A stretch of DNA of 64,000 bases from Bryobacter aggregatus MPL3 (lineage in GTDB: Bacteria; Acidobacteriota; Terriglobia; Bryobacterales; Bryobacteraceae): assembly GCF_000702445.1 (NCBI RefSeq), contig NZ_JNIF01000003.1, positions 744,001 to 808,000 on the forward strand. The letters run 5' to 3'. A model generated the notes under the pieces. The model had not been told where the DNA came from, did no database searches, and was given only the letters and a program-made list of their open reading frames with translations. Shown piece after piece: positions 57,866-64,000 of this stretch (position 1 is its first letter; the number at the start of each line of letters is the position of its first letter). The position numbers and the translations under genes were made by a program.

Positions 57866-60697
57866 CTACTGGTTGGCCGCATCCTTCTTCGCGTTCTTCA
57901 CGGCAAAGGTGACGATGTTGCTCCTGTAGGCACTCTGAGCGATGTACAGTTGGGTGGTCGGGTTGGTGTCGAGATCGGTATTCAGTTCGAGATGAACTTC
58001 GTAGATGCCAATCAACCCGACTTTCAGACCGGCGAATAGGACATTCGCGGTCTTAAGGCCGGCCATTGCGTCGACAAACTCCAGGGGCTGGTTCATTTCT
58101 TCACCGGCATAAGCATAGCCCGTGTAGAAGGAGTTGTTGGCCACTTCCGGATAGATCGCACCGAGGCCAGTGGCGAGAACGACAATCGTCTCTCCTGGAA
58201 CGGCAGGATTTTCTTCCGTCACCGGCGCACCCGCAACATTGGCGCAACACAACTCGCTGTTGAAGGCAGTGAGAATCACACTGGCGACCTTATCGTTTGT
58301 CGTGTCGGTGTCCAGATTCTGGACCGTCGTGCTGGTGGCCGTAATCGGCGTTCCATTTCCATCCGGGCCAAACTTCTTGGACTGCAGGCGGATGCGAGTG
58401 TAATAACCGCTAGGGAAGGCGTAAACTTCCGGATCGCCGCTTCCCGCATTGATCGCCTCAATCAACTTCTCAAAAAGAATCCGATTTGCTTTCGTGTTGT
58501 CATTCTCATCGACATCGCTCTCCTGCACCGTATAGCTGTAGCTGCGATTGTTGATGGTGATGACGCCGACGTCATCCTTAACGGCCGTACCATCGATTGA
58601 AACAGTGGCGGTGGCAGCGCTGGAGTAGTGAGTGACGACGCCGACACGGGGATCGGTGCCTTCCTCGGCAAAGATGCCTGGATTGTAAGGAACAATCGGA
58701 ACGCCCACTGGAGCACTGTACTTCACCGTGCCGTCGGAAAAGACAGAACGAACCCAAACGTTGGATGCCGTAGTATCGCCCAACTCAACGGGCACCTGGG
58801 CGGTAATTCGGGTTGGGGAGACCGCTTGGATCGGCACCGAGATGCCGTCAAAGAAGACTTCGACCCCCGCCAGACCGCGCGGCCAAGCTGCAGAGTCCAT
58901 CGGAATCGAGGCGGTTTGGTCGGTGAATCCGTCGCCAAGAACAAAGACGATGGTTCCTGGAGCAACCTGTGCCGCATCCCCACCACCGGCAAGATTTGCG
59001 CCTGCAGCCTGGACAGCCGTTTTGGGTGTGTCCCCTTCCTTCACGGCTGCGACTTCAGCGCTGTAGGTGATCTCGTTCCCGGCTTCTCCAGCAACACGAG
59101 CCGTGAGAGCAAGAGCAAAAAAGTCACTGCGCAACACCGCCGTGGCCACTACATTTGCGTTGCCGCCGTTCTTCGTATTGATGTCATTGGCCAACGTATT
59201 GATCGCGTCGGCCAGCGTATTGTCCTTGGCGAACTTGAAGGTGTAGCTCGTGTTGTCGGTGTCGTTCTCGTCGTAGTTGATCTTGATCGTGACCGTTTCG
59301 CCCTCGGTAGCAACGCCACCAAAAGCAACCGATCCGACGGCGAACACTTCGCGACTGGCGGCATTGCGAACACCGGTATCGCTAATCAGGCGAGGCGCCG
59401 GGGTAAAGACCAGAACGCGCCGGTTGTAGGGATCGGCAACATACAGGTTGGAACCATCCCAGGCCAGGGAGGTAGGAGTACGGATGACGTCAGCAGCTGA
59501 AACGAAGTTCGGGAAAGCGCTGTCGCTGGTCAGGTTCAAAGTATCGGAGCGCTGTCCGAGTACGGCGTCGGCCCGGGCGCCATTGGTGGTCGGAATCGTG
59601 TTGTAGACAAGAACGCGATCATTGCCACCATCGGCGACATAGAAATGTTCTCCATCACTGAGGGCAAAACGGGGAAAGCTAAGGGTCGAGGCACAGCGGC
59701 CGGGATAGGTAGGATTCCCATCTTCATCGGTCCCATTCGAATCGCACAGCACCGTGACGTTGTTGGCGACAGCACTGGTAAAGTCCGGCTGCCCGAGAAC
59801 CAGATCGGCGGGCGTCTGGTTGGCAGTGGGAATGGAGTTCCACACCAACACGCGGTTGTGGCCCAGATCAGAAACCAGGAGACGGCGGCCATCACTCGAT
59901 ACCGATACCGGGTTCAACAGATTCTTCGCTTGCGGATCGACAGTGGCCTTGGTGAGATCGACCTGGGGAACGACCGTAAAATTGGGCTGCCCCAACACGA
60001 CGTCGGCAGGCTGGTCGTTTGTCGTCGGAATCCGGTTCCAGATGAGGACGCGATGATTTTGCGTGTCGGCAACAAAGAGCTTGCCATCCTGAATCCAAAC
60101 CCCCTGCGGACCGCGCAGCGACTTGTTGTCGGTAGCAACCGGGCGCAGCTTATCGAGCGCGGCTTGCCCCAGTACGAGATCGGCTGGCTGACCGTTATAA
60201 GTGGGGAGATTACGCCAGATCAACACCCGGTTAAAGTCGGTGTCGGCAACGGCAAGCACTTTGCCGTCCGAGGCGACAGCCGTGGCCAAACGCATGGTGG
60301 TGGCGGCAACCTTGGTGGGGAAAACATTCTCTGGAGCCACTTCAAAGTTCGGCTGGCCGAGGACAATGGTGCCCACGCCAACGCAAGCGGGACAACGCGG
60401 CCCTTGCGGCGGTACGACGTCCGGGTCTGGAACAAAGCTCGAGACGCCGTCGTAAACGACAACCCGATGGTTGGCTGGTGCGGCGCCGATCCGGCTGGAA
60501 TCGGCAACATAGAGACGGTCGCCAGCAATGGCAACGCCCCCCGCGGCGCCCAACTGGGTAGCACTGCTACCAGGGTATTGTGCGGTGAAGTTTTTTTGCC
60601 CGATGATGAGGCGGGCGGCCTGGCCTGTATAGAAGTCTTGGGCTGAACCCAAGCACGCAAACACACAGAGGCCTACGAGAAGCTGGTAAATCAACAT
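57866..60697 (-). CDS. Secreted NHL-repeat protein with Solibacter-type C-terminal domain
   Basis: 943 residues from ATG 60697, with TTAGGA upstream and a signal peptide (MLIYQLLVGLCVFACLGSAQ). Residues about 20-460 form a beta-propeller of six repeats, each built around ADTxNHRVLIW and ending in VLGQPNF-like motifs. The C-terminal part has the TIGR03437-like pattern VAPGTIVFVLGDGF, GVEVFFDGISVPIQAVSPTRITAQVP, NPGIFAEEG, PGETIVVLATGLGAIYP and VLFAGLKVGLIGIYEVHLEL, diagnostic of Solibacter-related bacteria. Two extra beta-rich modules interrupt it (about 480-590 with TIKINYDENDTDNTSYTFKF, and about 725-820 with VITINNRSYSYTVQESDV). It is probably a surface or extracellular protein; the ligand is unknown. 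Confidence 0.92.
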   Translation of the reverse strand: MLIYQLLVGLCVFACLGSAQDFYTGQAARLIIGQKNFTAQYPGSSATQLGAAGGVAIAGDRLYVADSSRIGAAPANHRVVVYDGVSSFVPDPDVVPPQGPRCPACVGVGTIVLGQPNFEVAPENVFPTKVAATTMRLATAVASDGKVLAVADTDFNRVLIWRNLPTYNGQPADLVLGQAALDKLRPVATDNKSLRGPQGVWIQDGKLFVADTQNHRVLIWNRIPTTNDQPADVVLGQPNFTVVPQVDLTKATVDPQAKNLLNPVSVSSDGRRLLVSDLGHNRVLVWNSIPTANQTPADLVLGQPDFTSAVANNVTVLCDSNGTDEDGNPTYPGRCASTLSFPRFALSDGEHFYVADGGNDRVLVYNTIPTTNGARADAVLGQRSDTLNLTSDSAFPNFVSAADVIRTPTSLAWDGSNLYVADPYNRRVLVFTPAPRLISDTGVRNAASREVFAVGSVAFGGVATEGETVTIKINYDENDTDNTSYTFKFAKDNTLADAINTLANDINTKNGGNANVVATAVLRSDFFALALTARVAGEAGNEITYSAEVAAVKEGDTPKTAVQAAGANLAGGGDAAQVAPGTIVFVLGDGFTDQTASIPMDSAAWPRGLAGVEVFFDGISVPIQAVSPTRITAQVPVELGDTTASNVWVRSVFSDGTVKYSAPVGVPIVPYNPGIFAEEGTDPRVGVVTHYSSAATATVSIDGTAVKDDVGVITINNRSYSYTVQESDVDENDNTKANRILFEKLIEAINAGSGDPEVYAFPSGYYTRIRLQSKKFGPDGNGTPITATSTTVQNLDTDTTNDKVASVILTAFNSELCCANVAGAPVTEENPAVPGETIVVLATGLGAIYPEVANNSFYTGYAYAGEEMNQPLEFVDAMAGLKTANVLFAGLKVGLIGIYEVHLELNTDLDTNPTTQLYIAQSAYRSNIVTFAVKNAKKDAANQ

Positions 60698-60733
60698 TTT
60701 TCCTAAGGTTGGATCAGGTGAGACTAACCCAAT

Positions 60734-60739
60734 ATTATA
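60734..60739 (-). promoter_or_regulatory. Probable -10 box for the NHL-repeat gene
   Basis: A perfect TATAAT on the minus strand, 36 bp before the ATG, predicts a leader of about 30 bases. No -35 match is seen. The rest of the 60698-60943 spacer is GC-rich with no other clear signal. Confidence 0.4.
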
Positions 60740-60943
60740 GCGGTTCGACGGGGGGACGCGGGAAACGGGCTGCGGGTTGCACTCAAGAGCTCCAGACGAA
60801 CCCATCGGACCCAATTCCCGCCCCGGCACAAGAGCTGCCGCAGCGGGAGATGCGTTGGTGGGGATCAATCCGGCTCTCAATCTAACCTTCTAGCAAATTT
60901 GGGACCAATTCTATCGCCGAAGCGGCACCCGATCGCGAAAGCC

Positions 60944-62152
60944 ATGACTCTATTGCGTGCGCATGCAAACAAACGGCGCCGGGAAGCCCGTGCGAAATCA
61001 GTCCGCAGTGGCCCGGAAAGCCCACCTGTGACCGGCGCACACACCACAAATCTCGAGAACTCGATCCGCGTGCAGGCCAAGTATAATCTTGAGTTGGACC
61101 TGAAGGAATCGAATCGGATCACGCGGGCTGGGGATTGGCTATTGGAGTCGGGAATCCAGGAGATCAGTGGAGGGGTGTCGCGCTACCGCCGCACCGACCT
61201 TGGCGTCAATTTACCCATCTCAACTGAAATCACTGGCTATGCTCTCAGCGGGCTCTGCCTCGCATTTGAAGAAAGTGGCGCTTCTCGTTTTCTCGAAGCA
61301 GCAAAACGCGCGGCTGATTTTCTCATCGCAGAGGCCTGGCAAGACGAATTGAAGACGATGCCCTTTGAGCTGGGGTCCACAGGCCGCTATAGCTACTTCT
61401 TCGATTGCGGGATCATCGCCCGTGGCCTACTGTGGCTTTATCGCATCACTCAGTCGGAGATTTACCTCAACTACGCGCAACAGACGGGTGTAGCGATGGA
61501 ACGCGATTTCCGTGCGCTGTCCGGCTTTCATCCCATCGTGCTCCTGCCGTGTAAAAGTCCAGCTCCCTATGAGATCTGGTGGAGCCGGATGCCTGGCGCC
61601 TTCCAGTTGAAGGCGGCTTTGGCCTGGCTCGATCTCAGTCTCGAGACCGGGGACGCGGCATTCCGCGATTCCTACGAGAAGATGCTTTCATTCTCCCTGC
61701 GGCGCTATCGCGAGACGCTCGACAACGAAGTGGACGAAACCAAGAAGATGGACCGGCTGCATGCCTGGGCTTACTTCCTCGAAGGGCTTCGCCCGGTCAT
61801 CGACCGCAAGGAAGTGGCGGAAACCTTCTCCAGCGCGCTGGCCGAAGCCGAATCGTTACGGGACCGGATTGCCCCTCAATTCCTGCGCAGCGATGTTTGC
61901 GCGCAGTTGCTCCGCCTGCGATTGTTGAGCGGTGGGCAGCCCGCAGCAACTGAGGTAGAGCGAATCGAGAACTTCCAATACGCCAGCAACGACAAGCACC
62001 TGGACGGTGGCTTTGCCTTTGGTTCCCGGTATGGTGAACTCACGCCTCATGTCAATCCTGTTTCCACTGTGTTCTCGATGCAGGCGCTGAGTTACGCTCG
62101 CCGCGCGACGGAAGGTAGCCTCGACCATGCCGACTGGCGCCGACTCATCTGA
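60944..62152 (+). CDS. Predicted alpha/alpha-barrel protein at a polysaccharide locus
   Basis: About 402 residues from ATG 60944; an in-frame TTG at 60899 would add 15 residues. The N-terminal ~50 residues are basic and unstructured-looking. The remainder is a series of paired helices (ESNRITRAGDWLLESGIQ, STEITGYALSGLCLAFEES, DCGIIARGLLWLYRIT, GAFQLKAALAWLDLSLETGD, KMDRLHAWAYFLEGLRPVI). This is typical of (alpha/alpha)6 toroids such as six-hairpin glycosidases and related epimerases. No catalytic residue can be assigned. The downstream glycosyltransferase start lies 26 bases inside its end, so the two genes are coupled and likely act on the same glycan. Confidence 0.8.
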   Translation: MTLLRAHANKRRREARAKSVRSGPESPPVTGAHTTNLENSIRVQAKYNLELDLKESNRITRAGDWLLESGIQEISGGVSRYRRTDLGVNLPISTEITGYALSGLCLAFEESGASRFLEAAKRAADFLIAEAWQDELKTMPFELGSTGRYSYFFDCGIIARGLLWLYRITQSEIYLNYAQQTGVAMERDFRALSGFHPIVLLPCKSPAPYEIWWSRMPGAFQLKAALAWLDLSLETGDAAFRDSYEKMLSFSLRRYRETLDNEVDETKKMDRLHAWAYFLEGLRPVIDRKEVAETFSSALAEAESLRDRIAPQFLRSDVCAQLLRLRLLSGGQPAATEVERIENFQYASNDKHLDGGFAFGSRYGELTPHVNPVSTVFSMQALSYARRATEGSLDHADWRRLI

Positions 62153-64000
62153 GATCAAGCTCGCTTTCGCCAGTGGTTCGCAAGACCTGATCGATCAGTT
62201 TGTCGAAGAAGTCGAGAAGATGGCTGGCCTCGATTTGCCGGTCTATCTGGTGTCGGAGTTCAAGCCGGAAGTTGCTTGCCATTGGATTCCCTGGCATCCC
62301 TTTGAAGCCTTTGAGACCAACCTGGCCCGCATTCGCTGGCATATCGGCCCACATCGGATCCGCTTCAACTGCATTCTGGTGCAACCCCGGCAACCGTATT
62401 GGAAGATGCGCTGGGCGGGGATCCGGATCGCTCCCACCAAGGTCTATTTCTTCAACGAGAATTACGGATACTTTCCGATGCATCTGCGGGGGCTGCCGCA
62501 AATGATTCGCCATGGTCTGTGGCGCACCCGCAATTTTCTGGTCTCCCAGACGCGCATTGAAGGTCCGCTCTTCACCTACTGGTGGCGCCTCAAAAATCCA
62601 TCGAGCTTTGAGCGGCCACTCTATGCGTGGCTGGCGAGCCGCCGCAAGGCGCTCGAGACAAAGCCGTTGCGGAGTGAGAAGGCGCCGGAACTCGAGCCTG
62701 GAATCACGGTCGTGATCCCGTCCCGGCAAGGGCGGCACTTACTCGAACAACTGCTGCCACAGATCCGGGCCCAGCAAGGCGTCCAGCGTGTGATCGTGGT
62801 CGACAACGGATCGAGCGACGATACGGCATCGCTCGCCGACGACTTTGTCGATGTCATGGTCGAACGCCTGCCGATGTCGTTTGCAAGCGCCGTCAATGCC
62901 GGAATTCGCGCTACCCGCACCACGCATGTTTGCCTCTTAAACAACGACATGGTGCTCGAGGACGGCTTCTTTCCGGCCCTCCAACGAGCCTTCGATCTCT
63001 TTCCGAATCTCTTCTGCGCCACCGCCCAGATTTTCTTTCCAGAAGGTAAGCGCCGTGAGGAAACCGGCAAAGCAGCCTGGAAACCTGTTTCTCCTCGCGA
63101 CTTCCCCGTACGTTGCCTGCCGCCCGCCGCGGGAGAGAACTATACGCCTGTTCTCTATGGGTCGGGCGGCTGTTCGTTGTATGACACCCGGAAATTGTTG
63201 GCGATTGGCTGCCTGAAGGAAGCCTTTCGACCTGCTTATGTTGAGGATCTGGATGTGGGTTGGCGCGGTTGGCAACAGGGTTGGCCCACTGTGTTTGTGG
63301 CCGATGCCCGTGTGATCCACCACCATCGATCCACGACGGCACGCTTTATTGCGGCGTCTTCGATTGAACTTGCGATTGAGCACAATTACCTGCGCTGGAT
63401 CCAGAGCAGTGTCGCAACTCCCACGGTGTTCGACAGACTGTGGCAGGCCGCCGTCATGCGAGCGAATCTGCTGGCTGCGGTGCCGGAACCCGCGCCCATC
63501 GCGATGTACACGCTGCGCTTTGCCGCCTTTGAGAAGCCTTATTTTGCCTGGGACCGCCCTGCGCAACCCCTGTTTCCGGAAGATCGCATTCTGGCTTTAG
63601 GCGGCGGGGATCTCGCCTGCTTCCCGGGGCAAGCCGCGCACGACAAGCCGCGCATTCTGATCGCCACGTCTTATCTCCCCTACCCGCTTTCTCATGGTGG
63701 CGCAGTGCGGATGTTCAATCTGATGCGGGAGGCCGCCAAGCATTACTCGCTTGTGCTGCTGAGCTTTGTCGATGAGTTCCTGCAGCCGGAACCGGAACTT
63801 GCGGAGTTATGCGTCGAGGTGGTGGAAGTCTTGCGGCAAGGCACTCATTACCGGCTTGCCACACCACGTCCGAAGGCGGTGGAGGAGTTTGATAGTGACG
63901 CGTTTCGCGCGGCGCTGCATTGGGTGAAGGAACGTTGGCAGCCACAGATTGCGCAGTTGGAGTTTACGCAGATGGCGCAGTATGCAGGGCAATGTGCACC
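62127..64000 (+). CDS. GT2-GT4 fused glycosyltransferase (3' end outside window)
   Basis: At least 624 codons, open to the window edge. The start ATG 62127 overlaps the preceding gene by 26 bases. Residues 1 to about 190 are an uncharacterised N-terminal domain (FASGSQDLIDQFVEEVEK, then WKMRWAGIRIAPTKVYFFN). Residues about 190-440 are a GT-A family 2 domain: TVVIPSRQGRHLLEQ, VIVVDNGSSDDT, LLNNDMVLEDGF (DxD-like), YGSGGCSLYD and AYVEDLDVGWRGWQQG. From about residue 510 a GT4-type N-terminal domain begins (KPRILIATSYLPYPLSHGGA, then VRMFNLMREAAKHYSLVLLSF). Such double transferases build O-antigen, capsule or exopolysaccharide chains. No signal peptide is seen, so it is expected in the cytoplasm. 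Confidence 0.93.
   Translation, partial: MPTGADSSEIKLAFASGSQDLIDQFVEEVEKMAGLDLPVYLVSEFKPEVACHWIPWHPFEAFETNLARIRWHIGPHRIRFNCILVQPRQPYWKMRWAGIRIAPTKVYFFNENYGYFPMHLRGLPQMIRHGLWRTRNFLVSQTRIEGPLFTYWWRLKNPSSFERPLYAWLASRRKALETKPLRSEKAPELEPGITVVIPSRQGRHLLEQLLPQIRAQQGVQRVIVVDNGSSDDTASLADDFVDVMVERLPMSFASAVNAGIRATRTTHVCLLNNDMVLEDGFFPALQRAFDLFPNLFCATAQIFFPEGKRREETGKAAWKPVSPRDFPVRCLPPAAGENYTPVLYGSGGCSLYDTRKLLAIGCLKEAFRPAYVEDLDVGWRGWQQGWPTVFVADARVIHHHRSTTARFIAASSIELAIEHNYLRWIQSSVATPTVFDRLWQAAVMRANLLAAVPEPAPIAMYTLRFAAFEKPYFAWDRPAQPLFPEDRILALGGGDLACFPGQAAHDKPRILIATSYLPYPLSHGGAVRMFNLMREAAKHYSLVLLSFVDEFLQPEPELAELCVEVVEVLRQGTHYRLATPRPKAVEEFDSDAFRAALHWVKERWQPQIAQLEFTQMAQYAGQCA

Noticed and set aside
1-64000. CRISPR array, prophage or defence island
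   Set aside because: No regularly spaced repeats, phage structural genes, integrases or restriction systems were recognised anywhere in the window.

Overview
The window looks like chromosome from an Acidobacteriota member of the Solibacter/Bryobacter type (class Terriglobia, order Bryobacterales). The reasons are two large Oar-like outer-membrane receptors with an N-terminal carboxypeptidase-regulatory-like domain, an NHL-repeat secreted protein carrying the Solibacter-type C-terminal domain (TIGR03437-like), a UPF0182 membrane protein, many exported orphan proteins, and moderately high GC with tightly packed, often overlapping genes. This assignment is inference from protein families; no rRNA is present.

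Layout. 1-1.3 kb: the 3' end of a sensor histidine kinase and a coupled proline-rich lipoprotein. 1.4-4.3 kb: an OmpA-type lipoprotein, a possible small secreted protein divergent from it, and a membrane-anchored MutS-like ATPase. 4.4-7.0 kb: a two-domain VOC protein, an ECF sigma factor and a nitrilase-like protein. 7.0-10.7 kb: tRNA-Leu(UAA), ppk1 and an M28 peptidase. 10.8-17.7 kb: two Oar-like receptors. 18-25 kb: a five-gene plus-strand run (zinc dehydrogenase, SNF2 helicase, SWIM protein, SGNH hydrolase, FAD/Rieske oxidoreductase). 25-28.3 kb: an alpha/beta hydrolase, thrC and a second dehydrogenase. 28.4-30.1 kb: a membrane-anchored protein with a degenerate GGDEF domain. 30.1-30.9 kb: decayed IS5-type transposase remnants, the only mobile DNA recognised. 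31-36 kb: UPF0182 and AsmA-like proteins.

36-41.5 kb is a six-gene minus-strand run: CBM9-like protein, two tandem alpha-phosphohexomutases, an ECF sigma factor, a probable membrane anti-sigma factor and an exported protein. 41.5-44.2 kb holds an esterase, a sugar-isomerase-like protein and a TlpA-like thioredoxin, facing a Cys/His/Asp protease-like gene and dnaB. 46.3-52.9 kb is an efflux operon: TetR regulator, membrane fusion protein and one giant ORF joining the RND pump to its TolC-like outer-membrane channel. A near-palindromic probable operator sits in front of it. 52.9-57.9 kb holds a detached topoisomerase zinc-finger protein, topA, dprA and two small orphans. 57.9-60.7 kb is the NHL-repeat protein. 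The window ends in a probable polysaccharide locus with an alpha/alpha-barrel protein and a GT2-GT4 fusion that runs off the edge.

The best candidates for something unusual are the RND-TolC single-chain pump with an internal signal peptide, the degenerate-GGDEF protein, the split TopA zinc fingers, the paired phosphohexomutases upstream of a sigma/anti-sigma module, and the repeated use of CTAG as a shared stop for convergent genes. No CRISPR array, prophage or intact transposon was seen.
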